From assembly GCF_051401765.1 (NCBI RefSeq), contig NW_027480440.1, forward strand, positions 4,898,001 to 4,962,000: a stretch of DNA of 64,000 nucleotides, written 5' to 3'. Positions 38,699-52,469 of the stretch are shown in pieces; position 1 is the stretch's first letter, and every line of letters begins with the position of its first letter. The notes under the pieces are model-generated. The model did no database searches. It worked only from the letters and a program-made list of their open reading frames with translations, and had not been told where the DNA came from. The translations under genes and the position numbers were made by a program. The DNA is from Calliopsis andreniformis. Its lineage: Eukaryota > Arthropoda > Insecta > Hymenoptera > Andrenidae.

Positions 38699-41600
38699 CC
38701 TCAATCGTCAATCTTCAATCCTCATTACTCAATCTTCAATCCTCAATCCTCAATCCTCAATCCTCAATCCTGAATCCACAATCCTCAACCTTCAATCCTC
38801 AATACTCAATCTTCAATCCTCAATCCTCAATCCTCAATCCTCAATTCGCAATCCTCAATAGTCAATCTTCAATCCTCAATATTCAATATTCAATCCTCAA
38901 CCCTCAATCCTCAATCCTCAATCGTCATTCATCGATCCTCAATACCCAATCCTCAATCTTCAATCCTGAATCCTCAATCCTCAATTCTCAATCCTCAAAC
39001 CTCCGTCCTTAGTCCTCAAACCCCAATCCTCAACCCTCTGCCCTCACCATCAATCATCAATCCTCAATCCTCAATCCTCAATCTTCAATCCTCAATACTC
39101 AATCTTCAATCCTCAATCCTCAGTCCTCAATCCTCATTCTTCAATCCTCAACACCCAATCCTCAATCTTCAATCCTCAATCCTCAATCCTCAATTCTCAA
39201 TCCTAAATCCTCAATCCTCAGACCTCAATCATCAATACTCAACCCTCAGTCCTAGTCCTCAATCCACAACGCTCAATCCTCGATCCTCAATCTTCAATCA
39301 TCAATATTCTACCTTCAATCCTCAATCCTCAATCCTCAATACTCAATCCTCAATCCTCAATGTTCTATCCTCAATACGCAATCCTCAATCTTCAATTCTC
39401 AATCCTCAATCCTCAATCCTCAATCCTCAATCCTCAATCTTAATCTTCAATCCTCAGTACTCAATCTTCAATCCTCAATCCTCAATCCTCAATCCTCAAT
39501 CCTCAATCTTCAATCCTCAATACTCAATCTTCAATCCTCAATCCTCAATCCTCAATCCTCAATCCTCAATCCTCAATCCTCAACCGTCAATCTTCAGTCC
39601 TCAATACTCAATCTTCAATCCTCAATCCTCAATCCTCAATCCTCAATGCTCAATACTCAATCCTCATTCTTCAATCCTCAATACCCAATCCTCAATCTTC
39701 AATCCTCAATCCTGAATCCTCAATCCTCAATCCTCAATCCTCAATCCTCAATCCTCTATCCTCAATCCTCAATCCTCAATCCTCAATCCTCAATCTTCAA
39801 TCCTCAATACTCAATCTTCAATCCTCAATCCTCAATCCTCAATCCTCAATCCTCAATCCTCAACCCTCAATCGTCAATCTTCAAACATCAATACTCAATC
39901 TTCAATCCTCAATCCTCAATCCTCATTCTTCAATCCTCAATACACAATCCTCAATCTTCAATCCTCAATCCTCAATCCTCAATCCTCAATCCTCAATCCT
40001 CAATCCTCAATCTTCAATCCTCGGTCCCAAATCCTCAATATTGAATACTCACTCCTGAATCCTCAATCTTCAATCCACAATACTCAGTCTTCAATCCTCA
40101 ACCCTCAATCCTCAATCCTCAATCCTCAACCCTCATTCTTCAATCCTCAATACCCAATCCTCAATCTTCAATCCTCAGTCCTCAATCCTCAATCCTCAAT
40201 CCTCAATCCTCAATCCTCAATCCTCAATCCTCAATCCTCAATGTTCAATACGCAATACCCAATCCTCAATCTTCTATCCGCAATCCTCAATCCCCAATCC
40301 TCAATCCTCAATCCTCAATCCTCAATCCTCAATCCTCATTCTTCAATCCTCAATACACAATCGTCAATCTTCAATCCTCAATCCTCAACCCTCAATCCTC
40401 AATCCTCAATCCTCAATCCTCAATCTTCAATCCTCGGTCCCAAATCCTCAATATTCAATACTCACTCCTCAATCCTCAATCTTCAATCCACAATACTCAG
40501 TCTTCAATCCTCAATCCTCAATCCTCAATCCTCAATCCTCAATCCTCATTCTTCAATCCTCAATACCCAATCCTCAACCTTCAATCCTCAGTCCTCAATC
40601 CTCAATACTCAATCCCCAATCCTCAATCCTCAATCCTCAATCCTCAATCCTCAATGTTCAATACGCAATACCCAATCCTCAATCTTCTATCCGCAATCCT
40701 CAATCCTCAATCCTCAATCCTCAATCCTCAATCCTCACTCCTCAATTCTCAATCCTCGATCCTCAATCCTCAATCCTCAATCCTCAATCCTCAATGTTCA
40801 ATACGCAATACCCAATCCTCAATCTTCTATCCGCAATCCTCAATCCTCAATATTCAATCCTCAATACTCAATATTCAATCCTCAATCCTCAATACTCATT
40901 CCCCAATCCTCATTCTTCAATCCTCATCCTTCAATCCTCAATACTCAATCCTCAATCTTCAATCCTCAATCCTCAATCCTCAGTTAACAATCCTCAATCC
41001 TCAGTCCTCAGACCTCAGGCATCAACACTCAACCCTCGGTCCTCGTTCTCAATCCACAACCCTCAATCCTCAATTATCAATCTTCATTCATCAATATTCA
41101 ACCTTCAATCCTCAATGCTCAATCCTCAATCCTCAATCCTCAATGTTCAATCCTCAACAGCCAATCCTCAATCTTCAATCCTCAATCCTCAATCCTCAAT
41201 TCTCAATCCCTCAATCCTCAATCCTCAGTCCTCTCTCCTCAAACCCCAATCCTGAATCCTCAATCCTGAATCCTCAAGCTTCAGCCCTCAGTCCTCAACA
41301 ATCAGTTGTCAATCCTCAATCCTCAATAGAATATCATCAATTCACAGTTTTCAATACTCAATACTCAATCTGCAATCTTCAAATCTCTATCCAGAAACAC
41401 CAATTCTCATCATTCAACCCTCAACACTCAGTCCCCAATCCTCAATATTCAATCCTCAATCCTCAATCCTCAATCCACAATACTCAATATTCAATCCTCA
41501 ATACTCAATCTTCAATCCTCAATACTCAATACTCAATCCTCAATTCTCAATCCTCGATCGTCAATCTTCAATCCTAAATACTCAATCTTCAATCCTCAAT

Positions 41601-44094
41601 CCTCAATCCTCAATCCTCAATCCTCATTCTTCAATCCTCAATACCCAATCCTCAATCTTCAACCCTCAATCCTCAATCCTCAATTCTCAATCCTCAATCC
41701 TCAGTCCTCAGTCCCCAAACCTCAATCCTCAACCCTTGGCCCTCATCCTCAATCCTCAATCCAAAATCCTCAATTCTTAATCTTCAATCCTCAATACTCA
41801 ATCTTCAATCCTCAATGCTCAGTCCTCAAATTTCAATTCTGAATCCTCAATCTGGAACCCTCAATCTTCAGCCCTCAGTCCTCAACAATCAGTTGTCAAT
41901 CCTCAATCCTCAATAGAATATACTCAATTCACAGTTTTCAATACCCAATACTCAATCTGCAACCTTCAATTCTCTATCCACAAACATCAATTCTCATCAC
42001 TCAACCCTCAACACTCAGTCCTCAATGTTCAATCCTCAATCCTCAATTCTCAATCTTCAATCCTCAATACTGAACCTTCAATCCTCAATCCTCAATCCTC
42101 AGTCCTCAATCCTCAATCCTCAATCTTAAGCTTCAATCCTCAGTACTCAATCTTCAATCCTCAATCCTCAATCCTCAATCCTCAATCCTCAACCTTCAAT
42201 CCTCAATACTCAATCTTCAATCCTCAATCCTCAATCCTCAATCCTCAATCCTCAATCCACAATCCTCAACCTTCAATCCTCAATACTCAATCTTCAATCC
42301 TCAATCCTCAATCCTCAATCCTCAATTCGCAATCCTCAATAGTCAATCTTCAATCCTCAATACTCAATATTCAATCCTCAACCCTCAATCCTCAATCCTT
42401 AGTCCTCATTCTTCGATCCTCAATACCCAATCCTCAATCTTCAATCCTGAATCCTCAATCCTCAATTCTCAATCCTCAAACCTCCGTCCTTAGTCCTCAA
42501 ACCCCAATCCTCAACCCTCTGCCCTCACCCTCAATCCTCAATCCTCAATCCTCAATCCTCAATCTTCAATCCTCAATACTCAATCTTCAATCCTCAATCC
42601 TCAGTCCTCAAACCTCAATCCTCAATCCTCAATCCTCAATCTTCAATCCTCAATACCCAATCTTCAATCCTCAATCCGCAATCCTCAATCCTCATGCGTC
42701 AATCCTCAGTACCCAATCCTCAATCTTCAATCCTCATTCCTCAATTCTCAATTCTCAATCCTGAATCCTCAGATCTCAGACATCAATATTCATCACTCAG
42801 ATCTCGTCCTCAATCCACAACCCTCAATCCTCAACCCTCAATCTTTAATCATCAATATTCTATCTTCAATCCTCAATCCTGAATCCTCAATCCTCAATCC
42901 TCAATCCTCAATCCTCAATCTTCACTCCTCAAACCTCAATCCTCAATCCTCAATGTTCAATCCTCAATACCCAAACCTCAGTCTTCAATCCTCAATCCTC
43001 AATCCTCAATCCTCAATCCTCAATCCTCAATCCTCAATCCTCAATCCTCAATCCTCAGTCCTCAAACCTCAATCCTGAATCCTCAATCCTGAAACCTCAA
43101 TCTTCAGCCCTCAGTCCTCAAGAATCAGTGGTCCATCCTCAATCCTCAATAGAATATCTTGATTTCACAGTTTTCAATACTCAATACTCAACCTGCAATC
43201 TTCAAATCTCTATCCACAAACATCAATTCTCATCACTCAACCCTCAAAACTCAGTCCCCAATCCTCAATATTGAAGCCTCAATACTCAATCCTCAATCCA
43301 CAATCCTCAACCTTCAATCCTCAATACTCAATCTTCAATCCTCAGTCCTCAACCCTCAATCCTCAATCCTCAGTCCTCAAACCTCAATCCTGGATCCTCA
43401 ATCCTGAATCCTCAATCTTCAGCCCTCAGTCCTCAACAATCAGTGGTCAATCCTCAATCCTCAATAGAATATCATGAATTCACAGTTTTCAATACTGAAT
43501 ACTCAACCTGCAATCTACAAATCCCTATCCACAAACATCAGTTCTCATCACTCAACCCTCAACACTCAGTCCCCAATCCTCAATATTCAAGCCTCAATCC
43601 TCAATCCTCAATCCACAATCCTCAACATTCAATCCTCAATACTCAATCTTCAATCCTCGATCCTCAATCCTCAATCCTCAATTCGCAATCCTCAATAGTC
43701 AATCTTCAATCCTCAATACTCAATATTCAATCCTCAATCCTCAATCCTCAATCCTCAATCCTCAATCCTCAATCTTCAATCCTCAATACTCAATCTTCAA
43801 TCCTCAATCCTCAGTCCTCAAACCTCAATTCCGAATCCTCAACCCTGAATCCTCAATCTTCAGCCCTCAGTCCTCAACATTCAGTTGTCAATCCTCAATC
43901 CTCAATAGAATATCCTCAATTCACAGTTTTCAATACTCAATACACAATCTGCAATCTTCAACTCTCTATCCAGAAACATAAATTCTCATCACTCAACCCG
44001 CAACACTCAGTACTCAATGTTCAATCCTAATCCTCAATTCTGAATCTTCAAGCCCCAATACTGAATCTTCAATCCGCAATCCTCAATCCCCAAT

Positions 44095-45441
44095 CCTCAA
44101 TCCTCAATCCTCAATCCTCAATCCTCAATCTTCAATCCTCAATACTCAATCTTCATTCCTCAATCCGCAATTCTCAATCCTCATTCGTCAATCCTCAATA
44201 CCCAATCCTCAATCTTCAATCCTCATTCCTCAATTCTCAATTCTCAATCCTCAATCCTCAGACCTCAGACATCAATATTCAACACTCAGATCTCGTCCTC
44301 AATCCACAACCCTCAATCCTCAACCCTCAATCTTTAATCATCAATATTCTATCTTCAATCCTCAATCCTCAATCCTCAATCCTCAATCCTCAATCCTCAA
44401 TCTTCACTCCTCAAACCTCAATCCTCAATCCTCATAGTCCAATCCTTAATACCCAATCCTCAGTCTTCAATCCTCAATCCTCAATCCTCAATCCTCAATC
44501 CTCAATCCTCATTCCTCAATCCTCAATCCTCAGTCCTCAAACCTAAATCCTGAATTCTCAATCCTGAATCCTCAATCTTCAGCCCTCAGTCCTCAAGAAT
44601 CAGTGGTCCATCCTCAATCCTCAATAGAATATCATGATTTCACAGTTTTCAATACTCAATACTCAACCTGCAATCTTCAAATCTCTATCCACAAACATCA
44701 ATTCTCATCACTCAACCCTCAAAACTCAGTCCCCAATCCTCAATATTCAAGCCTCAACCCTCAAACCTCAATCCACAATCCTCAACCTTCAATCCTCAAT
44801 ACTCAATCTTCAATCCTCAATCCTCAACCCTCAATCCTCAATTCTCAATCCTCAATAGTCGATCTTCAATCCTCAATACTCAATATTCAATCCTCAATAC
44901 TCAATCCTCAATCCTCAATCATCATCCTTCAATCCTCAATACCCTATCCTCAATCTTCAATCCTCAATCCTCAATCCTCAATACCCAATCCTCAATCTTC
45001 AATCCTCAATCCTCAATCCTCAATTCTCAATCCTCAATCATCAATCCTCAGACCTCAAACATAAACATTCAACCCTCAGTGCTCGTCCTCAATCCACAAC
45101 CCTCAATCCTCAATCCTCAATCCTCAATCCTCAATCCTCAATCCTCAATCCTCAATCATCAATACTCAATCCTCAATCCTCAATCCTCAATCTTCAATCC
45201 TCAATACTCAATCCTCAATTCGCAATCCTCAACAGTCAATCTTCAATCCTCAATACTCAATATTCAATCCTCAATCCTCAATTCTCAATCCTCAATCCTC
45301 ATTCTTCGATCCTCAATACCCAATCCTCAATCTTCAATCCTCAATCCTCAATCCTGAATTCTCAATCCTCAATCTTCCGTCCTTAGTCCTCAAACCCAAT
45401 CCTCAACCCGCAGCCCTCATCCTCAATCCTCAACCCTCAAT
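44095..45441 (+). repeat. 1,347-bp tandem duplication, left copy (second pair)
   Basis: Class a anchor 44626, second family 44268. It is the 9,654-bp counterpart of 34,441-35,787. It has a private CAATCATCAATACTC near 45,155 where the other three copies read CAATCATCAATCCTC. Confidence 0.86.
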
Positions 45442-46788
45442 CCTCAATCCTCAATCCTCAATCCTCAATCCTCAATCTTCAATCCTCAATACTCAATCTT
45501 CATTCCTCAATCCGCAATTCTCAATCCTCATTCGTCAATCCTCAATACCCAATCCTCAATCTTCAATCCTCATTCCTCAATTCTCAATTCTCAATCCTCA
45601 ATCCTCAGACCTCAGACATCAATATTCAACACTCAGATCTCGTCCTCAATCCACAACCCTCAATCCTCAACCCTCAATCTTTAATCATCAATATTCTATC
45701 TTCAATCCTCAATCCTCAATCCTCAATCCTCAATCCTCAATCCTCAATCTTCACTCCTCAAACCTCAATCCTCAATCCTCATAGTCCAATCCTTAATACC
45801 CAATCCTCAGTCTTCAATCCTCAATCCTCAATCCTCAATCCTCAATCCTCAATCCTCATTCCTCAATCCTCAATCCTCAGTCCTCAAACCTAAATCCTGA
45901 ATTCTCAATCCTGAATCCTCAATCTTCAGCCCTCAGTCCTCAAGAATCAGTGGTCCATCCTCAATCCTCAATAGAATATCATGATTTCACAGTTTTCAAT
46001 ACTCAATACTCAACCTGCAATCTTCAAATCTCTATCCACAAACATCAATTCTCATCACTCAACCCTCAAAACTCAGTCCCCAATCCTCAATATTCAAGCC
46101 TCAACCCTCAAACCTCAATCCACAATCCTCAACCTTCAATCCTCAATACTCAATCTTCAATCCTCAATCCTCAACCCTCAATCCTCAATTCTCAATCCTC
46201 AATAGTCGATCTTCAATCCTCAATACTCAATATTCAATCCTCAATACTCAATCCTCAATCCTCAATCATCATCCTTCAATCCTCAATACCCTATCCTCAA
46301 TCTTCAATCCTCAATCCTCAATCCTCAATACCCAATCCTCAATCTTCAATCCTCAATCCTCAATCCTCAATTCTCAATCCTCAATCATCAATCCTCAGAC
46401 CTCAAACATAAACATTCAACCCTCAGTGCTCGTCCTCAATCCACAACCCTCAATCCTCAATCCTCAATCCTCAATCCTCAATCCTCAATCCTCAATCCTC
46501 AATCATCAATCCTCAATCCTCAATCCTCAATCCTCAATCTTCAATCCTCAATACTCAATCCTCAATTCGCAATCCCCAACAGTCAATCTTCAATCCTCAA
46601 TACTCAATATTCAATCCTCAATCCTCAATTCTCAATCCTCAATCCTCATTCTTCGATCCTCAATACCCAATCCTCAATCTTCAATCCTCAATCCTCAATC
46701 CTGAATTCTCAATCCTCAATCTTCCGTCCTTAGTCCTCAAACCCAATCCTCAACCCGCAGCCCTCATCCTCAATCCTCAACCCTCAAT
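45442..46788 (+). repeat. 1,347-bp tandem duplication, right copy (second pair)
   Basis: Class a anchor 45973, second family 45615. It has a private CGCAATCCCCAACAGTC near 46,568 where the other copies read CGCAATCCTCAACAGTC. Confidence 0.86.
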
Positions 46789-48352
46789 CCTCAATCCTCA
46801 ATCTTCAATCCTCAATACTCAATCTTCAATCCTCAATCCTCAGTCCTCAAACCTCAATTCTGAATCCTCAATCCTGAATCCTCAATCTTCAGTCCTCAGT
46901 CCTCAACATTCAGCTGTCAATCCTCAATCCTCTATAGAATATCCTCAATTCACAGTTTTCAATACTCAATACTCAATCTGCAGTCTTCAAATCTCTATTA
47001 AGAAACATAAATTCTCATCACTCAACCCTCAACACTCAGTACTCAATGTTCATTCCTCATCCTCAATTCTGAATCTTCAATCCTCAATACTGAACTTCAA
47101 TCCGCAATCCTCAATCCCCAATCCTCAATCCTCAATCCTCAATCCTGAATCTTCAACCCTCAATACTCAATCCTCAATCCTCAATCCGCAATCCTCAATC
47201 CTCATTCGTCAATACTCAATACTCAATCCTCAATCTTCAATCCTCATTCCTCAATTCTCAATTCTCAATCCTCAATCCTCAGACCTCAGACATCAATATT
47301 CAACACTCAGTCCTCGTCCTCAATACACAACCCTCAATCCTCAACCATCAATCTTTAATCATCAATATTCAATCTTCAATCCTCAATCCTCAATCCCCAA
47401 TCGTCAATCCTCAATCCTCAATCTTCATCCCTCAAACCTCAATCCTCAATCCTCAATGTTCAATCCTCAATACCCAATCCTCAGTCTTCAATCCTCAATC
47501 CTCAATCCTCAATCCTCAATCCTCAATCTTCAATCCTCAATCCTCAGTCCTCAAACCTCAATCCTGAATCCTCAATCCTGAATCCTCAATCTTCAGCCCT
47601 CAGTCCTCAACAATCAGTGGTCCATCCTCAATCCTCAATAGAATATCATGATTTCACAGTTTTCAATACTCAATACTCAACCTGCAATCTTCAAATCTCT
47701 ATCCAGAAACATCAATTCTCATCACTCAACCCTCAAAACTCAGTCCCCAATCCTCAATATTCAAGCCTCAATCCTCAATCCTCAATCCACAATACTCAAT
47801 ATTCAATCCTCAATACTCAATCTTCAATCCTCAATACTCAATACTCAATCCTCAATTCTCAATCCTCGATCGTCAATCTTCAATCCTAAATACTCAATCT
47901 TCAATCCTCAATCCTCAATCCTCAATCCTCAATCCTCATTCTTCAATCCTCAATACCCAATCCTCAATCTTCAGCCCTCAATCCTCAATCCGCAATTCTC
48001 AATCCACAATCCTCAGTCCTCAGTCCTCAAACCTCAATCCTCAACCCTCGGCCCTCATCCTCAATCCTCAATCCAAAATCCTCAATTCTTAATCTTCAAT
48101 CCTCAATACTCAATCTTCAATCCTCAATGCTCAGTCCTCAAATTTCAATTCTGAATCCTCAATCTGGAACCCTCAATCTTCAGCCCTCAGTCCTCAACAA
48201 TCAGTTGTCAATCCTCAATCCTCAATAGAATATACTCAATTCACAGTTTTCAATACCCAATACTCAATCTGCAACCTTCAATTCTCTATCCGCAAACATC
48301 AATTCTCATCACTCAACCCTCAACACTCGGTCCTCAATGTTCAATCCTCAAT
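46532..48352 (+). repeat. Segment T, copy 3
   Basis: Anchors f (46936), a (47640), g (48227), offset 9,654 from copy 2 as part of the larger duplication. CTCAATCCTCAATCTTC near 48,355 differs from the CTCAATCGTCAATCTTC of copy 2. Confidence 0.8.
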
Positions 48353-48788
48353 CCTCAATCCTCAATCTTCAATCCTCATTACTCAATCTTCAATCCTCAA
48401 TCCTCAATCCTCAATCCTCAATCCTGAATCCACAATCCTCAACCTTCAATCCTCAATACTCAATCTTCAATCCTCAATCCTCAATCCTCAATCCTCAATT
48501 CGCAATCCTCAATAGTCAATCTTCAATCCTCAATATTCAATATTCAATCCTCAACCCTCAATCCTCAATCCTCAATCGTCATTCATCGATCCTCAATACC
48601 CAATCCTCAATCTTCAATCCTGAATCCTCAATCCTCAATTCTCAATCCTCAAACCTCCGTCCTTAGTCCTCAAACCCCAATCCTCAACCCTCTGCCCTCA
48701 CCCTCAATCATCAATCCTCAATCCTCAATCCTCAATCTTCAATCCTCAATACTCAATCTTCAATCCTCAATCCTCAGTCCTCAAACCT

Positions 48789-49089
48789 CAATTCTGAATC
48801 CTCAATCCTGAATCCTCAATCTTCAGCCATCAGTCCTCAACATTCAGTTGTCAATCCTCAATCCTCAATCCTCAATAGAATACCCTCAATTCACAGTTTT
48901 CAATACTCAATACTCAATCTGCAATCGTCATCTCTCTATCCAGAAACATAAATTCTCATCACTCAACCCTCAACACTCAGTACTCAATGTTCAATCCTAA
49001 TCCTCAATTCTGAATCTTCAATCCTCAATACTGAATCTTCAAACCGCAATCCTCCGTCCCCAACCCTCAATCCTCAATCCTCAATCCTC
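48789..49089 (+). repeat. Class f unit joining the 9.65-kb and 4.64-kb repeats
   Basis: Class f anchor at 48877, unusual in reading AGAATACCCTCAATTCAC and in having one extra TCAATCC heptamer just before the anchor. With the class a anchor at 49596 (719 bp) it corresponds to 19878 and 20597 (offset 28,999), sharing CCTCCGTCCCCAACCC near 49,050. Confidence 0.75.
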
Positions 49090-51950
49090 AATCTTCAATC
49101 CTCAATACTCAATCTTCAATCCTCAATCCGCAATCCTCAATCGTCATGCGTCAATCCTCAGTACCCAATCCTCAATCTTCAATCCTCATTCCTCAATTCT
49201 CAATTTTCAATCCTGAATCCTCAGACCTCAGACATCAATATTCAACACTCAGATCTCGTCCTCAATCCACAACCCTCAATCCTCAACCCTCAATCTTTAA
49301 TCATCAATATTCTATCTTCAATCCTCAATCCTCAATCCTCAATCCTCAATCCTCAATCCTCAATCTTCACTCCTCAAACCTCAATCCTCAATCCTCAATG
49401 TTCAATCCTCAATACCCAATCCTCAGTCTTCAATCCTCAATCCTCAATCCTCAATCCTCAATCCTCAATCCTCAATCCTCAATCCTCAATCCTCAATCCT
49501 CAGTCCTCAAACCTCAATCCTGAATCCTCAATCCTGAATCCTCAATCTTCAGCCCTCAGTCCTCAAGAATCAGTGGTCCATCCTCAATCCTCAATAGAAT
49601 ATCATGATTTCACAATTTTCAATACTCAATACTCAACCTGCAATCTTCAAATCTCTATCCACAAACATCAATTCTCATCACTCAACCCTCAAAACTCAGT
49701 CCCCAATCCTCAATATTCAAGCCTCAATCCTCAATCCTCAATCCACAATCCTCAACCTTCAATCCTCAATACTCAATCTTCAATCCTCAATCCTCAATCC
49801 TCAATCCTCAATTCGCAATCCTCAATAGTCAATCTTCAATCCTCAATACTCAATATTCAATCCTCAATCCTCAATCCTCAATCCTCAATCCTCAATCTTC
49901 ACTCCTCAAACCTCAATCCTCAGTCCTCAGTCCTCAAACCTCAATCCTCAACCCTCGGCCCTCATAATCAATCCTCAATCCAAAATCCTCAATTCTTAAT
50001 CCTCAATCCTCAATACTCAATCTTCAATCCTCAATGCTCAGTCCTCAAATTTCAATTCTGAATCCTCAATCTGGAACCCTCAATCTTCAGCCCTCAGTCC
50101 TCAACAATCAGTTGTCAATCCTCAATCCTCAATAGAATATACTCAATTCACAGTTTTCAATACCCAATACTCAATCTGCAATCTTCAATTCTCTATCCAC
50201 AAACATCAATTCTCATCACTCAACCCTCAACACACAGTCCTCAATGTCCAATCCTCAATCCTCAATTCTCAATCTTCAATCCTCAATACTGTACCTTCAA
50301 TCCTCAATCCTCAATCCTCAGTCCTCAATCCTCAATCCTCAATCTTAACCTTCAATCCTCAGTACTCAATCTTCAATCCTCAATCCTCAATCCTCAATCC
50401 TCAATCTTCAATCCTCAATACTCAATCTTCAATCCTGAATCCTCAATCCTCAATTCTCAATCCTCAAACCTCCGTCCTTAGTCCTCAAACCCCAATCCTC
50501 AACCCTCTGCCCTCACCCTCAATCCTCAATCCTCAATCCTCAATCCTCAATCTTCAATCCTCAATACTCAATCTTCAATCCTCAATCCTCAGTCCTCAAA
50601 CCTCAATTCTGAATCCTCAATCCTGAATCCTCAATCTTCTGCCCTCAGTCCTCAACATTCAGTTGTCAATCCTCAATCATCAATAGAATATCCTCAATTC
50701 ACAGTTTTCAATACTCAATACTCAATCTGCAATCGTCATCTCTCTATCCAGAAACATAAATTCTCATCACTCAACCCTCAACACTCAGTACTCAATGTTC
50801 AATCCTAATCCTCAATTCTGAATCTTCAATCCTCAATACTGAATCTTCAATCCGCAATCCTCAATCCCCAATCCTCAATCCTCAATCCTCTATCCTCAGT
50901 CTTCATTCCTCAATACTCAATCTTCAATCCTCAATCCGCAATCCTCAATCCTCATGCGTCAATCCTCAGTACCCAATCCTCAATCTTCAATCCTCATTCC
51001 TCAATTCTCAATCCTCAATCCTCAATCCTCAGGCCTCAGACATCAATATTCAACACTCAGATCTCGTCCTCAATCCACAACCCTCAATCCTCAACCCTCA
51101 ATCTTTAATCATCAATATTCTATCTTCAATCCTCAATCCTCAATCCTCAATCCTCAATCCTCAATCCTCAATCTTCACTCCTCAAACCTCAATCCTCAAT
51201 CCTCAATGTTCAATCCTCAATACCCAATCCACAGTCTTCAATCCTCAATCCCCAATCCTCAATCCTCAATCCTCAATCCTCAATCCTCAATCCTCAATCC
51301 TCAATCCTCAGTCCTCAAACCTCAATCCTGAATCCTCAATCCTGAATCCTCAATCTTCAGCACTCAGTCCTCAAGAATCAGTGGTCCATCCTCAATCCTC
51401 AATAGAATATCATGATTTCACAGTTTTCAATACTCAATACTCAACCTGCAATCTTCAAATCTCTATCCGCAAACATCAATTCTCATCACTCAACCCTCAA
51501 AACTCAGTCCCCAATCATCAATATTCAAGCCTCAATCCTCAATCCTCAATCCACAATCCTCAACCTTCAATCCTCAATACTCAATCTTCAATCCTCAATC
51601 CTCAACCCTCAATCCTCAATCCTCAGTCCTCAAACCTCAATCCTGGATCCTCAATCCTGAATCCTCAATCTTCAGCCCTCAGTCCTCAACAATCAGTGGT
51701 CAATCCTCAATCCTCAATAGAATATCATGAATTCACAGTTTGCAATACTCAATACTCAGCCTGCAATCTTCAAATCCCTATCCACAAACATCAATTCTCA
51801 TCACTCAACCCTCAACACTCAGTCCCCAATCCTCAATATTCAAGCCTCAATCCTCAATCCTCAATCCACAATCCTCAGCCTTCAATCCTCAATACTCAAT
51901 CTTCAATCCTCGATCCTCAATCCTCAATCCCCAATTCGCAATCCTCAATA
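49090..51950 (+). repeat. 4,638-bp offset repeat, left copy
   Basis: Anchors a (49596), g (50134), f (50685), a (51404), b (51719) each recur 4,638 bp later. The match breaks at about 51,950, where this copy reads CAATAGTCAATC and the other CAATACTCAATC. It carries CACAATTTTC at its first class a anchor where the right copy has CACAGTTTTC. Confidence 0.84.
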
Positions 51951-52469
51951 GTCAATCTTCAATCCTCAATACTCAATATTCAATCCTCAACCCTCAATCC
52001 TCAATCCTCAATCATCATCCTTCAATCCTCAATACCCTATCCTCAATCTTCAATCCTCAATCCTCAATCCTCAATACCCAATCCTCAATCTTCAATCCTC
52101 AATCCTCAATCCTCAATCCTTAATTCTCAATCCTCAATCCTCAATCCTCAGACCTCAAACATAAACATTCAACCCTCAGTCCTCGTCCTCAATCCACAAC
52201 CCTCAATCGTCAATCCTCAATCCTCAATCCTCAATCCTCAATCCTCAATCCTCAATCATCAATCCTCAATCCTCAATCCTCAATCCTCAATCTTCAATCC
52301 TCAATACACAATCCTCAATTCGCAATCCTCTATAGTCAATCTGCAATCCTCAATACTCAATATTCAATCCTCAATCCTCAATCCTCAATCCTCAATCCTC
52401 ATTCTTCGATCCTCAATACCCAATCCTCAATCTTCAATCCTCAATCCTCAATCCTCAATTCTCAATCCT
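51951..52469 (+). repeat. Segment related to the 1,347-bp repeat
   Basis: Contains CAATCATCATCCTTC (about 52,009), TACCCTATCC, CAAACATAAACATTC and CTCTATAGTCAATCTGC. The first three also occur in order in the 1,347-bp repeats (35.27-35.43 kb and equivalents) and again near 57.66-57.81 and 59.16-59.32 kb. It is absent from the corresponding place at about 56,589. Confidence 0.75.

Larger units (their letters stand above)
29607..39134 (+). repeat. 9.65-kb tandem duplication, left copy (9,528 bp)
   Basis: Ten anchors (31674 c, 32261 g, 33497 a, 33812 b, 34253 f, 34972 a, 36319 a, 37282 f, 37986 a, 38573 g) each recur exactly 9,654 bp later. At its left end the offset is 9,528 and changes to 9,654 before about 29,990, so this copy lacks 126 bp (18 heptamers) present near 39.47-39.6 kb. 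Point differences are scattered and few. Confidence 0.9.
39135..48788 (+). repeat. 9.65-kb tandem duplication, right copy (9,654 bp)
   Basis: Anchors at 41328, 41915, 43151, 43466, 43907, 44626, 45973, 46936, 47640 and 48227 match the left copy. The join is readable at about 39,121-39,135, where CAGTCCTCAA runs into TCCTCATTCTTCAATCC. In the right copy's own tail (about 48,776) the same CAGTCCTCAA continues instead as ACCTCAATTCTGAATCC. Private changes include TCTATTAAGAAAC near 46,993 for TCTATCCAGAAAC. Confidence 0.9.

Noticed and set aside
29607..48788. Treating the 9,654-bp duplication as certain assembly error
   Set aside because: The copies differ by a 126-bp indel and several private substitutions, which argues for real separate copies, although confirmation needs spanning reads.
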